Below, in pieces: positions 1 through 8,070 of a stretch of 41,725 nt of DNA. The DNA comes from Mesostigma viride (Eukaryota; Streptophyta; Mesostigmatophyceae; Mesostigmatales; Mesostigmataceae). How positions within the stretch are numbered: position 1 is the stretch's first letter; each line of letters starts with the position of its first letter. Both the position numbers and the translations under genes were made by a program. The DNA lies in NCBI GenBank assembly GCA_009746045.1, contig RPFO01001633.1, positions 1-41,725 on the forward strand, given 5' to 3'. The notes beneath the pieces were generated by a model. The model saw only the letters and a list, made by a program, of their open reading frames with translations, did no database searches and was not told where the DNA came from.

Positions 1-59
1 GGGAAGAGCAAGAGCCGTGTTCCTTTGGCCAGCAACACGCCCGCCTACCTCCTCCACGA

Positions 60-1136
60 TCAAAACCTCTCGTGGCCAGATAACGCGTGATACGACCTCA
101 TGACAATCGCCCATATTTTCGGATCGACCGTAAACGAGGCGTTCACCATTTTCGCGGGAACTTTTTGCAACATGGAATCTCGCACGAGACGCAGGTTGCT
201 CTCGTATTTCCCCATAGCCTCTTCGAGTTCAGCGCGCATCTCGGCCTTCCACTCTTCTAAGCGCGCGAAGTCGCCCGTTCGAATTCCTTGATAGTCCAGC
301 CGCGCCGCCCGTCTCATGATCATGTACACTCCGTGCTTTTTCATGAGCATTCTCGCCGTGTCCGCGCTAAAGTTTGACTTCCTCGCGTTGTTGACGTCGG
401 CCCGCCCCTCCGCGACGATCGCCGCCAATGCGTCCTTCTTCAGCCGGAAACGGGGGTAATGGCACACGTACGCGAGCACGGAAATGGGCGACGTCATGTC
501 GAGCCCGGCGCGGATGTACGTGTTGAACCTCGCGCATCGAAGGACCAGCATGATGATGAAAAAAACGAACGATCCCTCTTCGAGGCCCATGGCGTCTAAA
601 AACAGCCACGCCATGCGCGTGAAACGGGTGTTGGAATCCGCCTCGACGATCATGCACGCCAATCGAGTAAGAGAAGGCATCTGTCGCGATCTTTCTGGGC
701 ACCTCTCGGCCGCTTCGATGCCGAGAAGCGTTTTCCCGGCCGAGAGGTGCATGGACGTGAACGCTTCGATGGCCTTGTCGGTTGCGCACGATGTGATGAT
801 CATGTCGACGTACGACAAATCTTCCACGCGGGGTCCGACGCGTTTTTGAGCCGTGGAGTCGAAATACATCGCAGCTTTCGTCTTGAAGGCTTCGATGCTT
901 CCTATGGCGGACCGACACGCAACGAGATCTTGTCGAATCGCGTCGACGCTTCCACCGAGCGCGGTTCTCACGTTGGCCTTTCTTCGCTCGATCTCCTCGT
1001 TCATCACGTCGCGGATGTCCGTGTTTTCGAAAGCGGCTTCCGCGTTCATAAGATCGTCCATGTCTAGGCACTCCACCACCAGACCCCACGCCTCGTGGGA
1101 GTCCATGAACGGCGTCCGACAGATACACGACAGCAT
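60..1136 (-). CDS. Unknown 358-aa protein
   Basis: I do not recognise this protein. It is one uninterrupted ORF with strong GC3 bias like its neighbours. It starts at the ATG at 1136; an in-frame Met nine residues on (MDSHEAW) is an alternative start. The first third is acidic and helical. A hydrophobic stretch near residues 175-200 (FVFFIIMLVL) could be one membrane segment or a buried helix. The C-terminal third is rich in Lys, Arg and Met. A TTAAAAA tract lies just upstream of the start. It is the first of a run of minus-strand genes with short gaps, which suggests a virus-type gene block. No catalytic motif is visible. Confidence 0.7.
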   Translation of the reverse strand: MLSCICRTPFMDSHEAWGLVVECLDMDDLMNAEAAFENTDIRDVMNEEIERRKANVRTALGGSVDAIRQDLVACRSAIGSIEAFKTKAAMYFDSTAQKRVGPRVEDLSYVDMIITSCATDKAIEAFTSMHLSAGKTLLGIEAAERCPERSRQMPSLTRLACMIVEADSNTRFTRMAWLFLDAMGLEEGSFVFFIIMLVLRCARFNTYIRAGLDMTSPISVLAYVCHYPRFRLKKDALAAIVAEGRADVNNARKSNFSADTARMLMKKHGVYMIMRRAARLDYQGIRTGDFARLEEWKAEMRAELEEAMGKYESNLRLVRDSMLQKVPAKMVNASFTVDPKIWAIVMRSYHALSGHERF

Positions 1137-1166
1137 ACACTTTTTAAGCCTCTTGTCACTCGAGCC

Positions 1167-2450
1167 TCACGCCTTCACGTACGTGACGTTCCCTCTGATG
1201 GTCCACGTCCCGGGCAGCAGATGTTCCGTTCGGACGGATACCACGTTTCCGGACGAAGGGTCGATCACGGCTTCCGCTTCGGCGTTGCCTCGAACCGCGA
1301 CGTCGTTATTTATATAAAACACCAACCCCGAGTTCTCCGTGACCCAGCTGTGAAGTGTGTTCGTCCCCGTCGTCTTCGTGACAGTGAAACGCGAACTCGC
1401 GACGGTCGCCGGCGTCAGCCCGTCCGGCAATCCCAAGCTTACTTCGTACACCCCGGTGGCAGAGGCTGACTTTCCTCCCAACCTGCTCAGAAATTCCGCG
1501 TTCAGTGCGGACTCGTAGATCGCAAAATCGTCAATATACCCGTTCATGTATTCGCTCGTCCCGCTTCTCTGGCCAATGCGCAACGTCCCAGTGGGTACCT
1601 GGACCGACCCTCCTGGGTTGGTGGACACCGCCAGGGACGTGAACGACGCCCATTCCGTCGCTGTCAGGGCGGCGTGCATCGAAACGAGCCCGTTCTGTCG
1701 AGTGACAATCACGTGATACCATTTGCTGGAAACCGGCGTCCATGTGGCGGACGTGGACGTCACGTCGTTTCCTCTATCAAACAGACACAGCTTCCCGTTT
1801 CCGTTGTAATTGTACACTAAATGGAACGTCAAGTTCCCGACCGACAAAAGGACTTGGTTCTGTGTGGTGTTGTTGCTCGTATAGAACCTGCACGATATCG
1901 AGAAGTCGGACGCAAGAACCGTCTTCAGAGCCGCGTGATCGATGTCGAACCCCCCCGTGCTGTCCGAGACCTTGAGAGACCTCGAGCCTACGTTAAATAC
2001 GGTGCTATCGTACGTGCTCGACCCTCGCAAACTGCCCGTGTACGCGTTCGGTCCGTCGTCCGCCGCGCTGTTCTCGAAACGCCAGTTCGCCAGAGGGCCT
2101 ACATGGACATCTGCATCCAATTGAAGGGTCACGAGCTTGTTTATTACCATAAACTTAGCGGTTCGAATCGTTACATTACGCGTATATAGAGACGCAAGAG
2201 CCGGCGTCCAGTTCGTCCAATCCTGTAGGTCGTTGAGTTCGTGACCGTATATCGCGAACCCGTTCGTGACCGTTAGACTTCCAAGGATGGTTGTGGCCCC
2301 TTCCGCGCTCGTCGTGACGATGGCCGTCTCCAAGGACGTTGCGGGGTCTTTGGAGACGATGCGGAAGGCGCCATCTTCCGCAGAAAGGACGTAATCGTTT
2401 CCCGTCACGGAATTGATCTCTATGGATTTGCACCTAGCGCTTCCAGACAT
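1167..2450 (-). CDS. LamG/concanavalin-A-like surface or fibre protein
   Basis: The 427-aa protein has a beta-rich Ser/Thr/Gly composition. The middle (about residues 120-330) reads as a LamG/concanavalin-A-like jellyroll: it has NWRFENSAADDG near its start, WYHVIVTRQNG in the central strand pair and YIDDFAIYESAL near its end, the usual order in LamG_3-type domains. Such domains bind glycans or proteins, so a virion surface or fibre role is likely but inferred. The start is the ATG at 2450 (MSGSARC), preceded by an A/T-rich tract. The next gene upstream also looks like a fibre protein, so the two may form one appendage module. No signal peptide is seen. Confidence 0.72.
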   Translation of the reverse strand: MSGSARCKSIEINSVTGNDYVLSAEDGAFRIVSKDPATSLETAIVTTSAEGATTILGSLTVTNGFAIYGHELNDLQDWTNWTPALASLYTRNVTIRTAKFMVINKLVTLQLDADVHVGPLANWRFENSAADDGPNAYTGSLRGSSTYDSTVFNVGSRSLKVSDSTGGFDIDHAALKTVLASDFSISCRFYTSNNTTQNQVLLSVGNLTFHLVYNYNGNGKLCLFDRGNDVTSTSATWTPVSSKWYHVIVTRQNGLVSMHAALTATEWASFTSLAVSTNPGGSVQVPTGTLRIGQRSGTSEYMNGYIDDFAIYESALNAEFLSRLGGKSASATGVYEVSLGLPDGLTPATVASSRFTVTKTTGTNTLHSWVTENSGLVFYINNDVAVRGNAEAEAVIDPSSGNVVSVRTEHLLPGTWTIRGNVTYVKA

Positions 2451-2482
2451 TACTCCGACCTACTAAATCCAACTGAATATTT

Positions 2483-3185
2483 TTAAACGCCGGGGGGAGG
2501 ATACTCGTACCAGCTGCCAAAGGTGTCCACTTGATAGTGAATGTCGAATTCCAGAGCCCACACCGGCTCTTGTAGCGTGTCATCCACGTCGTTATAGTTC
2601 CGAAACAGACGCATCATTAACATGGACGAGTCCCTCTTTCCCGCACCGGATATTACGCACGAGTCTGTTCCCAGAGGCGTCGTGCGACTACATATGAGAT
2701 GCTTGTATTGATCTGCAGCAGTGAGACTGGTAGAATTGCAGATATACACGGTCGTCGGTGTGGGGAACGGATCTCCGACGTTCGCCCACGAATACTCGAG
2801 CCCGAACTTTACGTTGCCAGTCGCCGTGCCGGATTTCATGATGTGAACATGAGGCTTTAGATCCGTGCCCTCTTTCCACGCGTGAGGAGTCTGTATGTGG
2901 ATGAAATCTCCTTTGGCTGCGGGTTGGAGCTTCCAAACTCGACAACCTGGAGCTTGGCGGTGTTGGCCCCGCCGCCGAGGTTGGTGACCAAAACGTTCGT
3001 GGGGGGTTGTCGCCCTGCACGGTCACTTCGGACAGCGGCGTCCGCATGTCATCCCACACGGGATGCTCGGAAATCTGGAACCCGTGGCGCGAGTACACGT
3101 AATCCGCTGTGATTTTCCCCTTCACTTCCAGATCTCCCACCACCGTCGAGTTCCCGGGAAGCAGAGTCGACGTCGTGGAAGACAT
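2483..3185 (-). pseudogene. Fibre-like protein gene with two apparent single-base frameshifts
   Basis: The reading starts at the ATG at 3185 (MSSTTST) and passes through three frames. The first frame runs to a six-G tract on the plus strand at 3001-3006. The second is open from there to about 2916-2924. The third continues to the stop at 2483 and ends with a segment containing FDIHYQVDTFGS. Each change is explained by one missing base, and residue composition is smooth across both. The product would be about 234 aa, beta-rich and Gly/Thr-rich, like a small fibre or receptor-binding protein. The breaks may be homopolymer sequencing errors or real decay. Family assignment is weak; the pairing with the LamG gene supports a surface role. 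Confidence 0.6.
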
Positions 3186-3237
3186 CTTCACTCATCACAC
3201 GTCCCCATTTGTTTTATCGGCGAGGTGACGCGGCTCT

Positions 3238-4148
3238 TCAATGGAGCGACACGTTCTCGATGGATATAAACGAGCGAGCGGGGATGTCCGACCTGTTCAC
3301 GATAAGTGCGGCGCTGCCGAGAGACCGGGAGTTGTTCGCGGCCGAACTCTCGCCCTCGGTTTCCTCTTCCTCTCCCTCTTCCTCGTCCTCGTCCTCCCCG
3401 TCTTCCTCGTCGTCCCCCCTTCCTCGTCCTCGGGCAAGACGTGGTAGTCCTTCCCTGCCTCGCAGAGGTCCCACCGCATCGAGTTGTTATCGTTCACGTT
3501 CGACCATATCCCGTGCTGCACCCGGCCGCAGTTGATCAGCGCGCGACAGGATAGGGTCGCGAAGGAGCAGGTCGTCTCGTGCAAAACGAGGTCCGTGTAT
3601 TTCCCCACGTGTTTGCAGCCGTCCCCGTCGAGGAAGAAGCGGCAGGGGAAGTGCTCGCACGCGAGCTTGTGGTCCACCAGGTCCTTGCGGAGGAACGAGG
3701 CAGTGCATCCGTGACAGCGGTTCGGGCAGTCGATTTTCTCTTGCGGACACCCGCCCCCGGCCCTGTGCTTCAACACATCATCAGAGGAACCCTCGAACGT
3801 GCATCCCCGTTCCCAGTTGATGCACTTTCGACGTACCAAAGCCGTGATGCGTCCTAACGTGATTAGGTGCTGATACTTGTACCGATGCCACGGAGCCCTG
3901 CACAGAATGCACTTGCCCGTGACCGGGGCCACGATTCCTCCGCGGCGTTTCTGCCTCGAAACGAGCTCGCTGAAGCACGGCTTGTGACATACGACCGCCT
4001 CGCACTTGCCGCCCTCTGTCCGCGTCCTGCATTCTACCACTACCGGGTTCGATAGCACGCCCATGCACAGGTGACATTGCAGATCGTCCGACGACACTTG
4101 GACGACCCGCGAGCAATCGGCGCAGTCCATGGTCGTGCGTGTACACAT
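3238..4148 (-). pseudogene. RING/TRAF-type zinc-finger protein with a frameshifted acidic tail
   Basis: From the ATG at 4148 (an in-frame ATG at 4130 has better context) the protein has a RING-like cluster: C25-x2-C28, then Cys/His at about 40-58, and C80-x2-C83. TRAF-type zinc-finger repeats follow at about 108-200. This order is typical of RING-TRAF ubiquitin ligases, so a role in host ubiquitin signalling is plausible. As sequenced, the frame continues to a stop at 3297 through an Arg/Thr-rich tail. One base missing from the six-C tract at 3414-3419 would instead give a strongly acidic tail ending at 3238, which looks far more natural. The catalytic ligase activity is inferred. Confidence 0.7.
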
Positions 4149-4211
4149 GCCAGAGTTTTTAAACACAAGTCATTGAACGAGCGAGATTTTTATTATCATA
4201 TCCATAAAGAA

Positions 4212-4328
4212 TCATTCGTCATGAGTTATTGTCATCCGGTACACAACAACATCGCCGTCCTTCCCTGGTCCGGGGAGTGGATCGACGCGTATGGGAGTTT
4301 CTACAACAAGCCGGAGTCCGGGATCCAT
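4212..4328 (-). CDS. Small ORF or displaced C-terminus of the DUF5760-like gene
   Basis: A 38-aa ORF starts at ATG 4328 (MDPGLRLVVE) and ends at 4212. The same frame is open upstream and looks protein-like from about 4360, directly after the stop of the neighbouring gene at 4364. A single missing base in that gene's acidic repeat would fuse the two. An AATAAA for this strand lies just downstream, near 4190. It may be a separate small gene, the true C-terminus of the upstream gene, or chance. Confidence 0.35.
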   Translation of the reverse strand: MDPGLRLVVETPIRVDPLPGPGKDGDVVVYRMTITHDE

Positions 4329-4363
4329 TTTTTCGTGAGCGACATGCGCAAGGAGAACGCTTT

Positions 4364-4840
4364 CTACGAGTCGTCCTCTTCTTCCTCTTCCTCGTCCTCG
4401 ACGGGGTTGTCCTCCTCTTCGGGGGCAGGAGGTTCTTCTTCTTCGGCCGACTCCGCGGCCTTGCGCTTGCGTTTGGACACGCGGGCCAGCGCCTTGACCT
4501 CCTCCACGTGAGGTTCCATGATGACGCGCATGCACGCTTCGGCCTTCTCCCCGTCTCCGCCGAAGAACTGAAGAAGGCGGTCGGGGAGGACGTCCTTCAG
4601 CGGCGTCTTCTTCTTCCTGGTCTTCACCAAGAGCTTGTCGTCCCTCCCGGTGATATTGCACGCGTCCACACCGGCTCGGATCATGGACGCCAGGATGTCC
4701 TCCTGCAACGCCTTCTTGCGCTTACGCAGAGGAGCGAGGTCTTTGGACGTCGTCTTCAACGCGTCGTCCACCTCGATGAATTCGGACGTCATGGAACGCA
4801 TCTTGTTGCGCCACTCTTCCAATTCCACGGCCCCGTCCAT
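4364..4840 (-). CDS. DUF5760-like conserved giant-virus protein
   Basis: The 158-aa protein has an N-terminal helical region (about 1-55), a central segment with short beta and basic character (NITGRDDKLLVKTRKKK, about 60-80), a helix containing LPDRLLQFFGG, and a very acidic Glu/Asp tail. This layout matches the small DUF5760 family that I recall from several NCLDV groups; its function is not known to me. The start is the ATG at 4840. The stop at 4364 lies inside a simple GAG/GAA repeat, where a lost base could have truncated the protein (see 4212-4328). Confidence 0.55.
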   Translation of the reverse strand: MDGAVELEEWRNKMRSMTSEFIEVDDALKTTSKDLAPLRKRKKALQEDILASMIRAGVDACNITGRDDKLLVKTRKKKTPLKDVLPDRLLQFFGGDGEKAEACMRVIMEPHVEEVKALARVSKRKRKAAESAEEEEPPAPEEEDNPVEDEEEEEEDDS

Positions 4841-4900
4841 TTCGAAGCCGCCGTCCGGTGTCTAGAACGGATATTTTTTAACGAGACCGCGAAACGCGCC

Positions 4901-5596
4901 TCACAGCCCAGCGAGCTCCGTGTTCATGCCGGGAGCGCCATAAAACGTGTTCGGAGCGGGACGGCCGGACTCGCCCATCATACCGAGCGACGTGGCCGAA
5001 TTTACGGGAGGCATCGAGAAGACCGTGGTCTCCGCCTCTGCCCACGTGGGCGCCTGGTACCGCGGGTCGTAGGCCATGGTCGGGGGTACGGAGAACCCGG
5101 CAGGGTTCGCGGCGCCGCACGTGCACCCGGACTGGTTGTCGAGCTTCACGCTGCCTAGCGCGCCGGTGGAGGCCAGGTTCATCTGTCCAAACATGCCAAG
5201 GTTCAGGGGGATGGGGATGTACTCACGGAGCGTCTGGATGCCCGTGAACGGCAGGTCCTTGCGGTTGCTCGTGACGGCCAGCACGCCCTCGGACTGTTTC
5301 AGCATGGCGCTGACGACGTCCTCCTTGGAAGGCATGAGGTCCTTGGCGAACTGCATTTGAGCGTCGAACCCGCTCCCGAACTGGGCGAGACGGGGAGCCG
5401 CGCGGGTGTCGATTCCATACGCGTTGTCGTACTCGTCCGAGGGGATCAGCTTGGTCTCGGTGCCCAACTGCTGGGCCGAGCGAAGAGTCTCGAACTCCGG
5501 GTCGCCACACAGCTCAGGAAACACCTGTGGGCGTTCCCTGGCCCCGATGTAGCTGTCCGGCCTGGACTGGGGTGCGTTGCAATACGGTGCCGCCAT
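4901..5596 (-). CDS. Unknown structural-type protein
   Basis: The start is the ATG at 5596 (MAAPYCNAPQ), with GTATAA 13-18 nt upstream on this strand; the longer ORF reading upstream of it has no supporting signal. The 231-aa product is rich in Pro, Gly, Ala, Thr and Met and has few charged clusters. It has a Cys pair in SGCTCGAANP (about 155-165) and a Met/Gly/Pro-rich tail. This composition and the proximal TATA suggest a late virion component. I do not recognise the family. Confidence 0.68.
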   Translation of the reverse strand: MAAPYCNAPQSRPDSYIGARERPQVFPELCGDPEFETLRSAQQLGTETKLIPSDEYDNAYGIDTRAAPRLAQFGSGFDAQMQFAKDLMPSKEDVVSAMLKQSEGVLAVTSNRKDLPFTGIQTLREYIPIPLNLGMFGQMNLASTGALGSVKLDNQSGCTCGAANPAGFSVPPTMAYDPRYQAPTWAEAETTVFSMPPVNSATSLGMMGESGRPAPNTFYGAPGMNTELAGL

Positions 5597-5616
5597 GAGT
5601 CTGCTACTGTATAATG

Positions 5617-6063
5617 TTAATACGACATTTTTCTTGGGTGGAGAGGGAAATCGGGTGGGACTTTCCAATCGGGCGGAGGGAGGCCTTCGTCCTCGCACTC
5701 CCACCTTGTTTCTAGCGCGAAACCCATGTTCAAGATCTCTTGTTCCTTTCTCTTCGTCCGGATGTAGAGTTCTCCGTGGCAGCACTTCTTCAACGGATGC
5801 ATTTCAAAAAAACCGTACTTATCCGGGTTTCCGTGCCAAAAATCGCCGTGGTATTCGAACACGGTGGGCGGGTCCGTGTCCATCGTGAACCCGTCAACGA
5901 AGTACGTGCGGCCCGTGAAGGACACGAGCTGTTTCTCGCCTCCGTTCCCTGCGTGCTGGATGCGGATTCCTCTCTCTTTCGCCACTCTCTTTAGCCACCT
6001 TTGGGATTTTGGGACCGAGCTAGCAGCGTACACGATCCGCAAGCAGATACCGATCGCGTTCAT
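5617..6063 (-). CDS. Vsr-like (PD-(D/E)XK) endonuclease
   Basis: The 148-aa protein carries the motif VFEYHGDFWHGNP at about residues 88-100, preceded by a conserved Asp in YFVDGFTMDTDPP. This is the hallmark of the Vsr/very-short-patch-repair-like nuclease fold. It is also found as a stand-alone or fused nuclease in large DNA viruses and next to protein-primed polymerases. The N-terminus is Arg/Lys-rich (KSQRWLKRVAKERG). It probably cuts or repairs viral DNA; substrate is unknown. The start is the ATG at 6063. The gene ends just before the promoter of the 5596 gene. Confidence 0.72.
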   Translation of the reverse strand: MNAIGICLRIVYAASSVPKSQRWLKRVAKERGIRIQHAGNGGEKQLVSFTGRTYFVDGFTMDTDPPTVFEYHGDFWHGNPDKYGFFEMHPLKKCCHGELYIRTKRKEQEILNMGFALETRWECEDEGLPPPDWKVPPDFPLHPRKMSY

Positions 6064-6119
6064 GGCGTCCTCGCGCTACCGTAGCGGTGTGATTTGAATC
6101 CTCGAGCGCGAAACGAGCT

Positions 6120-6548
6120 TCAAGGACACACCTGGTCCATGAGGGCGTCTAATGGCCTCAAGACGAAGTGGAACAAGGACGCGTACGCCGCGGTGGACGC
6201 TGCGATGGTCGCTAAATGGCCCACGATGGACCAGTCGGGGAAGACGGCCACGTGGAAGCCGGAACTGGCGACCAGGAGACCGATCACGAATCCGCACGCC
6301 GCGCCGGTCACTAGAAACTTCCGTTCGCTGGATATGTTTTCGTCGAAGCTTCGAGACCAGCGCACGGCCGCGAGGTTTCCGAATCCTAGCAGCAGCGTCA
6401 CCATGAATAGGACCCACTCCGTGCCTACGGATACCGCCGCCCCCTCTCCTGCGAACGAACGGATCGCGGCCATATACGCGGGCAACAGTGCGGTCAACGG
6501 CGCGGACGAACCTACGAGGAGAGCTTTCACGGAACTGTCTAGTTGCAT
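6120..6548 (-). CDS. Four-TM membrane protein
   Basis: The 142-aa protein is hydrophobic, with membrane helices at about 8-27, 41-60, 78-98 and 105-130, and a short acidic/basic loop between helices 2 and 3 (RWSRSFDENISSERK). The start is the ATG at 6548. It is probably an inner virion membrane or host membrane protein; no family is recognised. Confidence 0.68.
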   Translation of the reverse strand: MQLDSSVKALLVGSSAPLTALLPAYMAAIRSFAGEGAAVSVGTEWVLFMVTLLLGFGNLAAVRWSRSFDENISSERKFLVTGAACGFVIGLLVASSGFHVAVFPDWSIVGHLATIAASTAAYASLFHFVLRPLDALMDQVCP

Positions 6549-6589
6549 GTTGGATGTACGAGTTTGATATGATAATGCATGAAATTAAT

Positions 6590-6597
6590 CTTTATTA
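6590..6597 (-). terminator. Polyadenylation-type signal for the DUF5871-like gene
   Basis: On the minus strand this reads TAATAAAG, about 40 nt beyond the stop at 6636, in an A/T-rich gap between two genes. It fits a eukaryote-style poly(A) signal. Confidence 0.45.
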
Positions 6598-6635
6598 GAC
6601 ACCAGTTACATAGTTCATTTAGACCCGGTCCATTC

Positions 6636-7358
6636 TTAATCGTCCGAGCGCGACCTCTTCGGGCCCGGCTCCTCGTCGGACGCCTGGTCCCTGTCCCTGT
6701 CCACGAAGCAGTACCCGTCGGGCATGCGAGTGGAGGGGAAGAACTGGAGGGACTGCACGACCGGCGTGCAGCCGAACTGCTTGTCCATGAACCACATACG
6801 GGAGACCTCGAGGATGGCTTGCACCTCGCAGCCCTTCTGGACGTCCGCGAAGGTGGCCGGCCGCTTCTCCTCGTCGAAGAAGCGCGTCTGGAAGTGGCCG
6901 TCGCGGCACGGGACGTTGCACTTGAGAGTCGGAGGGTATTCCTCCTTCTTGGATTGCTTGACGGCCGACGTGTAGAGCTCTTCCACGAGCTCTTCGCTCA
7001 TCCGCTTGCCGAACCATTCCACGCACTTTTGGAACGATTGCTGCTTGTTGCGGGTGTCGAGCCCGGTCCACATCTCGTAAAAGGTGGCCGAGTCGGTGCC
7101 CTCGTTCGCGAACCCGTCGAAGGACAGGTCGAGCGTGTACTTCTTGTCGCCTTGGCCGTTCTTGGGCTCGAAAAAGCTGATGCCGAACGGGGCACGCATG
7201 CGAGGGGTCTGGATGCGGACCGGCGTGCCTTCGACGCCGTAGGACATGAAGGCCGAGAGAGCGCCCGGGCCGGCTTGCCCCCTCCCGGTTCTCTTGGGGT
7301 CTTTGTACAGGACTTTGTTGACGTCGAAGTCATCGAACAGAACCACGGTGGACGCCAT
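6636..7358 (-). CDS. DUF5871-like protein, possible ssDNA-binding protein
   Basis: The 240-aa protein has the features I associate with DUF5871 of phycodna- and mimivirus-type genomes: VRIQTPRMRAPFGISFF near residue 50, KKYTLDLSFDGF near 75, YPPTLKCNVPCRDG near 145, and CEVQAILEVSRMWF-x-KQFG near 195. The C-terminus is charged with a basic nuclear-localisation-like tail (GPKRSRSDD). A single-strand DNA-binding role has been suggested for this kind of protein; here it is inference. The start ATG at 7358 has a GTATAAAA box 68-76 nt upstream (7426-7434), the early-type promoter seen elsewhere in this window. Confidence 0.65.
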   Translation of the reverse strand: MASTVVLFDDFDVNKVLYKDPKRTGRGQAGPGALSAFMSYGVEGTPVRIQTPRMRAPFGISFFEPKNGQGDKKYTLDLSFDGFANEGTDSATFYEMWTGLDTRNKQQSFQKCVEWFGKRMSEELVEELYTSAVKQSKKEEYPPTLKCNVPCRDGHFQTRFFDEEKRPATFADVQKGCEVQAILEVSRMWFMDKQFGCTPVVQSLQFFPSTRMPDGYCFVDRDRDQASDEEPGPKRSRSDD

Positions 7359-7425
7359 GGCGGATCAAGAGGAGTGGGTGGAGGAAGAGTGGGAGTCGTT
7401 TGACGAAAACTTGGAGGCTCCCGGG

Positions 7426-7434
7426 TTTTATACC
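7426..7434 (-). promoter_or_regulatory. Distal TATA box of the DUF5871-like gene
   Basis: The minus strand reads GGTATAAAA, 68 nt before the ATG at 7358. It overlaps the end of the upstream HNH-like gene. Confidence 0.6.
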
Positions 7435-8018
7435 GTTTCTTCCTCCTCGTCGGCCCACCTTTGTCTCGTGGACGCTCCTGGTTCTTCCACGTCATCTTCC
7501 ATGTCGGCGGTGTCAAACTCGAAGTCCGTACCGTCCAGCGCCGCGTCGTCGGAAGCCTTTGCGACCAGCGCGCAGAAGTTTCGGAACGATTCGACGTCGT
7601 CATTCCCCTTCATCCGCTTGACCTTCCTGCACACGAGCCGCACGTTGGATCTGGAGATCTCTCTAGAAGGATCGATGACGTCAATGACCGCCGAACGGCC
7701 GGGGACTTCGGCGTCCGGCCCGTGCGTCATGTTGATCCCCGTGATGGCGCACTTCCCCCCTTGGGTCTCCCAGATTTCCACGAGATCGCGGACGAACAGC
7801 GAGATGGAAGGGGTTTTGCGCGCGGACTTTTTGCGCGCGGTCGCGAGATTTCGGATGAGGTGACGAAAATATCCCTCCTTGGATGCCTTGAACTTCTTGT
7901 TATCCTCCGCGCGGCATTCTCTGCACGGCCCGTGGAGGCGGAGACTGCGGTTGTTGAACCCCTCCGGCGCCTTTTGCTTGCCACACGACGAGCACGTGAT
8001 CAGCGCCGACGACTCCAT
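7428..8018 (-). CDS. HNH-like zinc endonuclease
   Basis: The 196-aa protein starts at ATG 8018. It has an N-terminal zinc ribbon (C9-x2-C12 and a CRECR pair near 32-35), a basic helical linker, then GGKCAITG, AVIDVIDPS and NVRLVCRKVKRMK. That order is that of HNH nucleases of the McrA/phage type (Cys-x-x-x-Gly, DHxxP, N-x-x-LVC-x-x-x-N-x-x-K). The central His expected next to Asp is Val here (IDVID), so activity is uncertain. It may be a homing-type or repair nuclease. Its C-terminal 3' end contains the promoter of the next gene. Confidence 0.65.
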   Translation of the reverse strand: MESSALITCSSCGKQKAPEGFNNRSLRLHGPCRECRAEDNKKFKASKEGYFRHLIRNLATARKKSARKTPSISLFVRDLVEIWETQGGKCAITGINMTHGPDAEVPGRSAVIDVIDPSREISRSNVRLVCRKVKRMKGNDDVESFRNFCALVAKASDDAALDGTDFEFDTADMEDDVEEPGASTRQRWADEEEETV

Positions 8019-8070
8019 GGGACGGGACGGGGACGAGGATACAGTGGTCGCACACAATTTGTCGGCCGTT

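Noticed and set aside
4221-4511. Plus-strand ORF (MSYCHPVHN...) with a poly-Ser run
   Set aside because: The Ser run is the complement of Glu codons of the DUF5760-like gene; the minus frame explains it better.
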